Shown one piece after another: positions 25,666-32,945 of a stretch of DNA of 64,000 nucleotides. Made by a program: the position numbers and the translations under genes. The DNA is from Porphyromonas somerae DSM 23386 (lineage in GTDB: Bacteria > Bacteroidota > Bacteroidia > Bacteroidales > Porphyromonadaceae), in the NCBI RefSeq assembly GCF_000372405.1, contig NZ_AQVC01000004.1, positions 199 through 64,198 on the forward strand, read 5' to 3'. Below the pieces are notes generated by a model, which worked only from the letters and a program-made list of their open reading frames with translations, was not told the DNA's origin and ran no database searches. The number at the start of each line of letters is the position of its first letter. Within the stretch, counting starts at the first letter, position 1.

Positions 25666-26904
25666 TTAGTGGCCTAGGAGCTTCTGCACATCCGCTTCGG
25701 TGCCATCGTTGGAGGCTGGTGTTAGCTGGAGTAGGTGGCAGAGGAGTGGGTAGATGGCTACGTTGGGGACTTGACTCACCTTTTTGCCTTTGGCAAATGA
25801 GGGACCTACACCAAAGAATATGGCTTGCATCTCGGGCACTGAATTATCAAACCCGTGACCGGCAGCAAGCTTGAGCTCTGGCTCTTCTCTGAAGAAGATA
25901 TAGCCACCGAGTTCGGGCATTACGACGATGTCTCCGAGTCGCTCTCCTTCGCTAAAGTGGAAGCGTGCAGGTACATCGGCCCTTCGATAGGCGGTGATAT
26001 TTGGAATCTTTTCAAGCACCGACATGGCCTCGTCAATATACTCTGGGCGCTTGGTGTAGAGGAGGGTGGGGGTGCCATCAACGATATAGCTGAAGCTATC
26101 TGCTGGTAGGTAGTCCCATAGGTTGACGAGTTTTTCGGGCTCATAATCTTTCATCCCGTGGTCGGAGACTATAATAAAATCAACTTGTGAAGCGATGGGA
26201 AGCTTGGCTAGCTCACTCCTAAAATAGCCTACCACACTATCCACCTTGGCAACCATCGCCTTGAGTTCGTCGCTCTCGGTACCACAAGTGTGACCAGTGT
26301 GATCGGGCTCTTGGAGATACCAGGTGATAAGGCGAGGACGCTCTTCAATCGGCTTTTGTAACCACGCGATCACGGAGTCGGCACGAGCTGTAAAGGAGGT
26401 GTCGGCATCATACTTTTTCCAATAGCTAGGGTGCATATTTTGCACAGCTGTCTCAGAGCCTACCCAGAAGTAGGAGCCTGCTTTTATCCCTTGTTTCTCG
26501 GTGGTATTCCAGATGGGTTCACCCCCATAAAAGGCAGGATTATATACTCGAGTGCTATCACCGAGACGGTAATAGTCATTGAGCTCATTGACCCAAAAAC
26601 GGTTGTTGACAATGCCGTGGTTTTGGGGATAAAGTCCTGTGGCCATGCTATAGTGGTTGGGGAAGGTATTGCTGGGGTAGGAGGGTTGTAGAGAGCCTGA
26701 TACCCCTTCTGCTGCCATGGCGTCAAGGAAGGGGGTGGGTATCTCGTTGAGGTACATATACCTAAAGCCGTCGAGCGAGAGGATCACTGCGTATCTCTCT
26801 TGTGTCTTTGCTTTTGAAGACTGTTGGTACAGCTTTATCCCTACAAAGATGGCGGAGAGAGTGAGGATTAGAAGTGCCCAAAATGTTGTTTTGCGTCGCG
26901 TCAT
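25666..26904 (-). CDS. Membrane-anchored nucleotide pyrophosphatase/phosphodiesterase
   Basis: Alkaline-phosphatase-superfamily NPP enzyme. I choose the ATG at 26904 (MTRRKTTFWALLILTLSAIF), which puts an N-terminal membrane anchor at about 8-24; a TTG nine codons upstream is the alternative. The 412-residue product has metal site D45 (SLDGFR), the nucleophile T80 (YPSNTFPNHYS), SDHGMKDYEPEK and a late metal His in AAGHGFDN. The zinc ligands all appear present, so it should be active outside the inner membrane. It diverges from ruvC. TAACTTTG at 26950-26943 on the minus strand could be its -7 box. Confidence 0.88.
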   Translation of the reverse strand: MTRRKTTFWALLILTLSAIFVGIKLYQQSSKAKTQERYAVILSLDGFRYMYLNEIPTPFLDAMAAEGVSGSLQPSYPSNTFPNHYSMATGLYPQNHGIVNNRFWVNELNDYYRLGDSTRVYNPAFYGGEPIWNTTEKQGIKAGSYFWVGSETAVQNMHPSYWKKYDADTSFTARADSVIAWLQKPIEERPRLITWYLQEPDHTGHTCGTESDELKAMVAKVDSVVGYFRSELAKLPIASQVDFIIVSDHGMKDYEPEKLVNLWDYLPADSFSYIVDGTPTLLYTKRPEYIDEAMSVLEKIPNITAYRRADVPARFHFSEGERLGDIVVMPELGGYIFFREEPELKLAAGHGFDNSVPEMQAIFFGVGPSFAKGKKVSQVPNVAIYPLLCHLLQLTPASNDGTEADVQKLLGH

Positions 26905-26959
26905 ATCTTTTATTAATCTAATAGGTGTCAATTAAATATGGGCAAAGTTACTAAAACCC

Positions 26960-26993
26960 TTTGAGGTAGATTGCTCATTTATACTTAACTTTG
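26960..26993 (+). promoter_or_regulatory. Promoter of ruvC
   Basis: TTTG (26960-26963) and TAACTTTG (26986-26993), 22 bases apart, fit the Bacteroidota consensus, 19 bases before the ruvC ATG. The leader is therefore very short. Confidence 0.6.
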
Positions 26994-27011
26994 TAGGAGA
27001 ACAATTAGATA

Positions 27012-27569
27012 ATGGATCAACAAGTAATCATAGGCATCGACCCTGGTACGATCGTGATGGGCTACGGGGTGCTAAGAGTGTCGGGCAATAAGCCAGCGCT
27101 AGAGGCGATGGGAATCCTTCGGCTTGACCGATATAAGTCGCACTACTCTCGTCTCCTGAAGATACAAGAGGCAGTAGAAGCACTGATCACGAGGTATGCT
27201 CCCTCGGCGATGGCATTAGAGGCCCCTTTTTATGGGGTTAATATACAGACAACCTTGAAGCTAGGACGTGCACAAGGAGCGGCGATGGTGGCTGCCCTTA
27301 AGGCGGGTATCCCGGTTACGGAGTATGCACCAAGTACTATTAAGCGTATGGTTACGGGTAAAGGAAATGCAAGCAAGGAGCAGGTGGCGGCTCTGCTACA
27401 GTATATGCTGAAGATACCGGAGGAGGCGATGATGGAGAAAAATGATGCTACAGATGCGGTGGCGGTGGCATTGACCCATCATCTGCAGCAACTGCGTCCG
27501 CATAAAAGCTCTGGAAGTAGCTCTTGGAGCGAATATATTAAGCGAAATCCGGATAAAGTGAAAAAATAA
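27012..27569 (+). CDS. ruvC: Holliday junction resolvase RuvC
   Basis: Endonuclease that cuts Holliday junctions during recombination repair, working with RuvAB. The 185-residue product has the acidic active-site residues in GIDPGTIVMGYG (D10), ALEAPFYG (Glu) and DATDAVAVALTH (Asp pair). Length is typical. The ATG is 19 bases after the -7 box. tRNA-Lys follows 79 bases downstream from its own promoter. Confidence 0.95.
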   Translation: MDQQVIIGIDPGTIVMGYGVLRVSGNKPALEAMGILRLDRYKSHYSRLLKIQEAVEALITRYAPSAMALEAPFYGVNIQTTLKLGRAQGAAMVAALKAGIPVTEYAPSTIKRMVTGKGNASKEQVAALLQYMLKIPEEAMMEKNDATDAVAVALTHHLQQLRPHKSSGSSSWSEYIKRNPDKVKK

Positions 27570-27578
27570 GTCCAATAT

Positions 27579-27610
27579 TTTGGTCAAATAAATATTTTGT
27601 GTTACCTTTG
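27579..27610 (+). promoter_or_regulatory. Promoter of tRNA-Lys
   Basis: TTTG (27579-27582) and TACCTTTG (27603-27610), 20 bases apart, the same box as the tRNA-Gly promoter. Confidence 0.7.
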
Positions 27611-27648
27611 CAATCGCAAACGAGAGGTAACGACCTCCCAAAGCAAAT

Positions 27649-27721
27649 GACTTCGTAGCTCAGTTGGTAGAGCAATTGACTCTTAATCAATGGGTCGAGG
27701 GTTCGAGCCCCTCCGAGGTCA
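27649..27721 (+). tRNA. tRNA-Lys (anticodon CTT)
   Basis: A 73-base cloverleaf with acceptor GACTTCG/CGAGGTC (one G-T pair), D-arm AGCTCAGTTGGTAGAGC, anticodon stem ATTGA/TCAAT around loop CTCTTAA giving CTT, and T-arm GGGTTCGAGCCC. The discriminator is A. Confidence 0.95.
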
Positions 27722-27724
27722 CAG

Positions 27725-27762
27725 GCGTGGTGAAGTGCTAGCACTTCACCACGCTTTCTTTT
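27725..27762 (+). terminator. Terminator of tRNA-Lys, 30-bp perfect palindrome
   Basis: Bases 27725-27739 and 27740-27754 are exact complements with no spacer (centre GTGCTAGCAC), followed by TTTCTTTTCC. It starts 4 bases after the tRNA end. Confidence 0.85.
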
Positions 27763-27764
27763 CC

Positions 27765-28120
27765 TTGTATACCTCTAGTATTAATACTGTTGTGCGAAGG
27801 GTTAGATGTGGCTATTATGAATAATGGAGAGGCGTTTTGACTCCTCATTTTTACAACATTATATTAGTTAAACTACTGATAGATTGGCAAGACCTCTACC
27901 TCTGCCGAGGTTCATATTAAATAAAATAGTCACAGGTCTAGGTCCATAGTGCCGAACCTTAACACAAGTTTGACCTCTGGATTAACCCTACCAAAACGAG
28001 CGTGTTAGGAGAGTTACCCTCCGTTATCTGACACTAAGTCACCTCCTTATCTTAGAGCAGATTTTACTCTATTCTCATTTGGCTTGCCACTGTAGAAGAG
28101 GGGAGTAGGGGGTGTGGGTG
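27765..28120. other. Intergenic region with no recognised gene
   Basis: About 350 bases between the tRNA-Lys terminator and the end of the fimbrial operon. No convincing frame, tRNA or known RNA is seen. It has short inverted pieces (for example ACCTCTGCCGAGGT near 27897) but no clear structured element. Confidence 0.4.
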
Positions 28121-28123
28121 ATG

Positions 28124-28164
28124 AAAAAAAGGATGCCCACCGCAAGGAGTTGCAGGGGGGCATC
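28124..28164 (-). terminator. Terminator of the fimbrial operon
   Basis: GATGCCC (28132-28138) and GGGCATC (28158-28164) form the stem. On the minus strand it is followed by TTTTTTT (complement of 28124-28130). It lies about 90 bases beyond the last fimbrillin gene. Confidence 0.6.
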
Positions 28165-28252
28165 TCTTGGAATTACTTAGTTAACTGAGTTATTGGATTG
28201 GTTCGCCAAAGCGATTGGCAGTAGTATAAAAATCCATGATGAGATGCTTCTT

Positions 28253-29083
28253 TTATTCAGTAAGCTGGAGACGGAGGACATAATGCTCTCCTATCTCAAG
28301 GTGCTGATTAGTGAGAGGGAGTTCTTTTAGTTCCGTGTCGTTGCTGCCTGGTCGCTTGAGTTTAACGATTATCTTGGTTTCGTCCGATAGTGTTTGTGGG
28401 ATTAGAAAGAAAGGGGTGATGGTGATGGGGGTATCTACCGAAGTGCTAGCCGTATGATCCACCTCACCCGTCCAGGTATAGGTCCGAGGATCGGAGTAGT
28501 GGGCCCACTGCTGTTGCTTAATAGAGTAGGTCGCTGTGGAGAGGATGCCACGTAGCTCTACCGAGGTGATGATCATATTGGGGGTCTCCTCATGAACGAC
28601 AAAGCTCACCCCTGAGAGTAGGTGCTGGAAATGAAGTGGCACGGGCTTGCCATAGTGGGCTGGCACTACCTTTTGAGCCGCTACAATATCTACCTCCCCA
28701 CTATTACCTGTGAGGGTGTAGCTCCCTTGTTGCCACGCTGGTATGAGTGCACCATACGGAGCAAAGGCAAAGAAGCTGAGCTGTCGACCCGCCTCACTCC
28801 CGAGCCACGGATAGCTGGTACGCCAGCCTGATGCCTTAGTAGCTCGAAGGTCTTGAAAGAGAGTGCCGAGGGGGTTTCCCGCTTGGGTTTGTAGAAAAGC
28901 AGTCACCTGCATATCGTCGTGGAAGTTATCTTGATCTTCCACCACTCCGCTCCTCATCTCTAGCCAGTTGGTCTCAAAAGTAATCATCTGGCGCTCATCG
29001 GGACGATCGCCCCTAGCACAGCTGCCTAGGAGTGGCAAGAGTGCCACGAGAGACCAGCCTAAGTACCTCTTTATTCTCTCCAC
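28253..29083 (-). CDS. Fimbrillin-family lipoprotein (last gene of fimbrial operon)
   Basis: A 276-residue lipoprotein with signal peptide and lipobox LLPLLGSC (Cys at about 22). Features shared with Bacteroidales fimbrillins include the strand-rich mature part, PLHFQHLLSGVSF (compare VPLNFKHVLSQIEV in the neighbouring gene) and a C-terminal LTNQHLEIGEHYVLRLQL. It is shorter than the two other fimbrillins here, so it may be a minor or tip subunit. The start is a GTG (29083), as no in-frame ATG precedes the signal peptide. It lies 92 bases after the main fimbrillin gene. Confidence 0.78.
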   Translation of the reverse strand: MERIKRYLGWSLVALLPLLGSCARGDRPDERQMITFETNWLEMRSGVVEDQDNFHDDMQVTAFLQTQAGNPLGTLFQDLRATKASGWRTSYPWLGSEAGRQLSFFAFAPYGALIPAWQQGSYTLTGNSGEVDIVAAQKVVPAHYGKPVPLHFQHLLSGVSFVVHEETPNMIITSVELRGILSTATYSIKQQQWAHYSDPRTYTWTGEVDHTASTSVDTPITITPFFLIPQTLSDETKIIVKLKRPGSNDTELKELPLTNQHLEIGEHYVLRLQLTE

Positions 29084-29175
29084 TTTTTTACTTGTGATTA
29101 AATGGGAGCTGGCAGTGCCAAGCCTTCAGATAATGGAGGCTGGCACAGCCCAATCCCTAATTATTCTATGTGTTG

Positions 29176-30342
29176 TTATGCGTTGGGCATATTAATAGTA
29201 TTCGCATCACTATCTTGCCAATCCTCTATCTGTACTGTGAACTTAATGTGTTGATTAGTGAGGATAGGGGTGCCTGGCTTTGGCATTGCAGGCTTCACTG
29301 GGTCGCTAGAAATCTCCACTCCAGTCGCTGTGGTAAAGCCTGCCGGCTTATTGGTCTCTGGATCTTGGTAGCCTGCACCATCCTTAAAGTCAAGTGTGAT
29401 CACATACTTTTTCCCTGCTTCAAGACCTCCTGCGATCTCCAAAGGAGTAGCTGCCCAAGCATACTTGCCATCGGTTGGGTAGATAGCTACGCCCTCTTTA
29501 TTCGTAATGTTGAGGAGTACTGAGAGATAGACGCCATTATTATCGGTGCCACTCCCTTGGTGCGTTGTGGCATCCCACTTGGTCATCGTTTGTGGAATCA
29601 GCATAAAGTTACCATCCTTACCCATCAGAGAAACTGCGGTAGCAGATAATTCCTTAGCTTCTGTCATGGCATCGGCAAAGGTCTCTTTTTCGGTGCCAAG
29701 GGTATAGCCACTTAGTGTGGTTGAGCTCTTGGTATCTGCAGGATAGGCAAAGGTGGCTTTCTTCACGATGCGACCAATCTTCACTCCAGCCACCTTGATC
29801 TTGTAGTCTGAATTGGCATTACTATTCACCGCCTTTACCTCTATTTGTGAGAGCACGTGCTTGAAATTGAGTGGCACGCCAGTCGTTGCGTGATCGGCAC
29901 CATTGCCTTTGGCACGAGCCACGATGACGTCCACCTGCTTTGCGACCTCCGTTGGGGTGGTCAATTCTAGCTTCGAGCCAGTCTGGGCGATGGTTGCTGT
30001 TGCGTACTCACCAAGGTTGGCATAAGCGATAAAATCGAGTTCAAAGCTTGGCCAAGGGATATCTCCTCCTTGGGGTGCCCAAAGGTCGCCAGTGATCTCA
30101 GGCTTCACCGTCTTTCCTTCGAAATAAGCTGCTCCATTACCAAAAGCCGATACGGTAAAACCTGTACCCTTGAGAGTAGCTATATCCATCTCCGCAGCAC
30201 GGAGACTATTCGCGATAAAGGGAGTAAACCCAATCTGCCCCTGCTCTCTTGCTGGCTCTGCGATGTCTGTTACTTTGCTACAGGAAGCCAAAGCCATCGC
30301 TGAGGCTATTGCCAGTGCTGCCCATGTCGTTACTTTTTTCAT
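29176..30342 (-). CDS. Fimbrillin-family major-type fimbrial subunit
   Basis: A 388-residue lipoprotein fimbrillin with lipobox ALASC (C21). The mature region has the family features: IGFTPFIANSLRA after the lipid site, the ELDFIAYANLG segment, VPLNFKHVLSQIEVKAVNS and AGGLEAGKKYVITLDF. By family, such precursors are lipidated, cut by an Arg-type protease and polymerised by donor-strand exchange. The protein is clearly paralogous to the N-terminal part of the 32946-35477 product. It follows the DUF5119 gene by 38 bases. Confidence 0.85.
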   Translation of the reverse strand: MKKVTTWAALAIASAMALASCSKVTDIAEPAREQGQIGFTPFIANSLRAAEMDIATLKGTGFTVSAFGNGAAYFEGKTVKPEITGDLWAPQGGDIPWPSFELDFIAYANLGEYATATIAQTGSKLELTTPTEVAKQVDVIVARAKGNGADHATTGVPLNFKHVLSQIEVKAVNSNANSDYKIKVAGVKIGRIVKKATFAYPADTKSSTTLSGYTLGTEKETFADAMTEAKELSATAVSLMGKDGNFMLIPQTMTKWDATTHQGSGTDNNGVYLSVLLNITNKEGVAIYPTDGKYAWAATPLEIAGGLEAGKKYVITLDFKDGAGYQDPETNKPAGFTTATGVEISSDPVKPAMPKPGTPILTNQHIKFTVQIEDWQDSDANTINMPNA

Positions 30343-30380
30343 CTTTTCTTTCTCCTTATGTAGTTATTATTTTATTGCCT

Positions 30381-31325
30381 TTACATCTTGATATTCAGGT
30401 AGACTTTCCTCCAACTTTCCACAGTAATGCTTAGACCGCTGCGGGCCGATTCGTCTATGCGAGGTAGTACTAACTCCTTGTCTATCTTTATATCAACCAA
30501 TGCCTTCCCCTTTTGCTTCTCCACTTGCTCGGTGACATCAAAGGTATAAGTATAGCCCTTGCCATCAGCCATCACCACATAGAGAATGAGCTCTTGTCGC
30601 CCGCCCTTTGCTTTTGGGAGCAATCCATAGGTGATCATATTGCCTTCTACCTCCTGCCCCTTCCACTTCATAGCTATTGGGTGGTAGGCACTTCCTTCGT
30701 GCCACTTATCCAAACCAATGAAGTAGCTTGGTGCCACGCCTCCAAAGCCTGCCGAGATACCCTGAACCGCCTGCAAGCCCTGTACATTGGTGAGCCGAAT
30801 CTGCACCTCTCGATAGCATGGCTCCATCACTATCGTCACCACTTGCCTTAAGGTGGCATCGGCTTGTGGTACAATCTTTGTCTCCTTTACTCGTCCTGCA
30901 TAGAAAGGCTCAGGCTGTAATCGGAAGTCCTTCCCCGCATCCCACGATGGTGCCCTCAGGGAGAGAAGGGCACCCGAAAGTGGGCTACAATTACGAGTGA
31001 AGCTCTCTATCGTCTCATAGTGATCTTCGCCTCTATGCTGTAGGATGCTAGAGGTGTTGTTGAAACCGACCACTCTATAGCGCCCGTCACGCAAGGTAGC
31101 GGTTCCTCCCGCCTTATCTTTAAAGTCTCGTCGCACTGGTGCACTCCCATTATCCAGAGGATAGAAATAGGTGGTCATACCTGCCACATGTGGCTCGGGT
31201 ACTTGTGACCAATCGAAGCGGACTTCTACCTCAACCGCCTGGGAGTAGCAGAGCTCCTTGTGCTGGCATTGGACAAAGAGAAGTGGTAGTAAGAGCAAGA
31301 AGATATATTTTAGTCCTTTTACCAT
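30381..31325 (-). CDS. DUF5119 (FimB/Mfa2-like) fimbrial lipoprotein
   Basis: A 314-residue lipoprotein with lipobox LLFVQC (C20) followed by the DUF5119 start QHKELCYSQ...VEVRFDW. DUF5119 and related FimB/Mfa2 proteins anchor the base of fimbriae in the outer membrane in Bacteroidales. The position between DUF3575 and the fimbrillin genes supports an anchor role. It overlaps the DUF3575 gene by 7 bases, so they are translated together. Confidence 0.82.
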   Translation of the reverse strand: MVKGLKYIFLLLLPLLFVQCQHKELCYSQAVEVEVRFDWSQVPEPHVAGMTTYFYPLDNGSAPVRRDFKDKAGGTATLRDGRYRVVGFNNTSSILQHRGEDHYETIESFTRNCSPLSGALLSLRAPSWDAGKDFRLQPEPFYAGRVKETKIVPQADATLRQVVTIVMEPCYREVQIRLTNVQGLQAVQGISAGFGGVAPSYFIGLDKWHEGSAYHPIAMKWKGQEVEGNMITYGLLPKAKGGRQELILYVVMADGKGYTYTFDVTEQVEKQKGKALVDIKIDKELVLPRIDESARSGLSITVESWRKVYLNIKM

Positions 31326-31954
31326 AACCTGTAGACGATTGAGAGTGAAAGCTTAGTAGGGCCTACGAAGTCCAGCTGCTTCGTTGTCACCCACGGAAAG
31401 CAACCATTTGTCTGCTTTCCATACTGCTTGAAAGTACCATGCAGATAGCCTATGCCTATGGTCCCTTCTAGGGTCCACTGCTTGCCGAGACTCCAAGCAT
31501 AGCCATACGCCACACCTAGACCAAAGTGCGTGCGATCGCCGAGCACTCCTCTTCCTCCCATTTGGAAGTCGTAATCAAAGAGCTGAGTATAGAGCCCAAT
31601 GTGATGTCCTTTGCCCCCTTGCTCCCTCTGCCCAAGCCAATACTTGACCTCGCTCTCCAAGCCTTTCAACCGCCAGCAGAAGTTGGCTTTGGGCTTTGAC
31701 CACCACGCTCCGTAGCCAGAGAGCTCCCAGCTCCAGTGCTCCCCTATAAATGCCTCTAAGCCCAAATTGGGTACCATTGCTATATCGGCCAAAGTATTGC
31801 TCCGCACAGATAGCCAGCTTCGTCGCACCTCAGAGGGAGCCCGTTGTGGCTCTACTCCCTGTGCCTGCTGTGCCATAAGTGGCTTTGCACACAGCAGTAG
31901 CATTGCCAGCCATAGGTACTGCACTACACTATGATGTCTCCTATTTTTCTTCAT
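31319..31954 (-). CDS. DUF3575 outer-membrane protein
   Basis: A 211-residue protein with a signal peptide ending near MAQQAQ. The mature part starts with the DUF3575 pattern RSNTLADIAMVPNLGLEAFIG, followed by aromatic, alternating beta-strand sequence (HWSWELSGYGAWW) ending FVGPTKLSLSIVYRLW, typical of a small outer-membrane barrel. DUF3575 genes commonly stand beside DUF5119 and fimbrillin genes in Bacteroidales. Its exact role in fimbria assembly is unknown. Confidence 0.82.
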   Translation of the reverse strand: MKKNRRHHSVVQYLWLAMLLLCAKPLMAQQAQGVEPQRAPSEVRRSWLSVRSNTLADIAMVPNLGLEAFIGEHWSWELSGYGAWWSKPKANFCWRLKGLESEVKYWLGQREQGGKGHHIGLYTQLFDYDFQMGGRGVLGDRTHFGLGVAYGYAWSLGKQWTLEGTIGIGYLHGTFKQYGKQTNGCFPWVTTKQLDFVGPTKLSLSIVYRLW

Positions 31955-31960
31955 CTCTTT

Positions 31961-32932
31961 TTAAGGTTCCTTTATCTCAAACGCTGGGAATTCTCCTCTA
32001 CCTACTTTTACATTTCCTTTGAGGGTGGGGCGTATCCACTTCTCAAAGTAAAGCCCTCCCTCTTTGAAGAAGCTTTCATATTGCCTTTCCCCACAGAGGT
32101 AGGCAAGCATCCATGAGGAGACTACAGGCATCACGATATGGTAATTCTCATATTCTTTGCCCTCTTTATTTCGCCAATCATTGTGGTGTGTCCCCTTCAT
32201 AGAAAAGAAGACCCGTTTATTTTTCTTAAGTGTCTGATAAAACTCATAGCCACCAATGGGCTCATTGACTTCATCTACTTCTCCAGAGATGATGAGTGTA
32301 GCATTGGGAGTAGCAGAAACGTCGCAACCTAGCTTATCCTTTCCTCCAGCCACCGCATCGGATATGAAGTTGGTGGTGCCGTGATAGGGCATCAAGCTCA
32401 CTACGGTCTTGATCTTACCCCGCAGTCCATTAGGCTTCTCCATCGCTGCCGAAAAGAGTACCCCCGTGCCACCCATTGAGTGCCCGAGTAGTCCAATTCT
32501 CTGGAAGTCGACCCTATTATGTATCTTGGAACCAGGGCGCCGATTCTCTCCTTCGAGTAGCGTGTAGGCTGCGATGATGCCGTCCAACCATTGAAAAGGC
32601 TGATTCTGATCCATGGCGGTATAAACGAGTACCAGCATGCCGTGCGAGGCGAGTAATTGTGCAGTGTCGTGCATCTGCTCTTTGTATGCTGCCCAACCAT
32701 GTACCACTATGACTACGGGGAGCTTGCCCATTTTGCCTATCGGTAGATAGATGTTGGGGACATCTTTCATATATTCTTCGTCAAAGGAGTAGACTGGATC
32801 GGCGACATCCTCTATTGCATACTTGCCATTGCTCCACCAATTCTCCTGTAGCTCCTGCCCATATAGAGGCCTGGAGCCTCCTATCATTAGGAGTGTAAAG
32901 AGGAGTAGGGTTGTTATTATATTGGGTCTCAT
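31961..32932 (-). CDS. Secreted alpha/beta hydrolase (dienelactone hydrolase/PET-hydrolase-like)
   Basis: A 323-residue protein with a signal peptide (about 1-25). The alpha/beta-hydrolase core has oxyanion-side VIVVHGWAA (about 74-82), nucleophile S152 in GLLGHSMGGTG, the acid in SGEVDEVNEP and the His in MKGTHHNDW. It resembles cutinase/chlorophyllase-like esterases. It lies in the fimbrial operon, 6 bases before DUF3575 and 13 bases after the fimbrillin-FGE gene, which is an unusual partner. The substrate is unknown; an ester on a surface glycan or lipid is possible. Confidence 0.82.
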   Translation of the reverse strand: MRPNIITTLLLFTLLMIGGSRPLYGQELQENWWSNGKYAIEDVADPVYSFDEEYMKDVPNIYLPIGKMGKLPVVIVVHGWAAYKEQMHDTAQLLASHGMLVLVYTAMDQNQPFQWLDGIIAAYTLLEGENRRPGSKIHNRVDFQRIGLLGHSMGGTGVLFSAAMEKPNGLRGKIKTVVSLMPYHGTTNFISDAVAGGKDKLGCDVSATPNATLIISGEVDEVNEPIGGYEFYQTLKKNKRVFFSMKGTHHNDWRNKEGKEYENYHIVMPVVSSWMLAYLCGERQYESFFKEGGLYFEKWIRPTLKGNVKVGRGEFPAFEIKEP

Positions 32933-32945
32933 AGGTTTCGCTTAC

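Noticed and set aside
27765-28120. Small RNA or riboswitch in the gap after tRNA-Lys
   Set aside because: No known consensus structure or promoter was found, only short inverted pieces.
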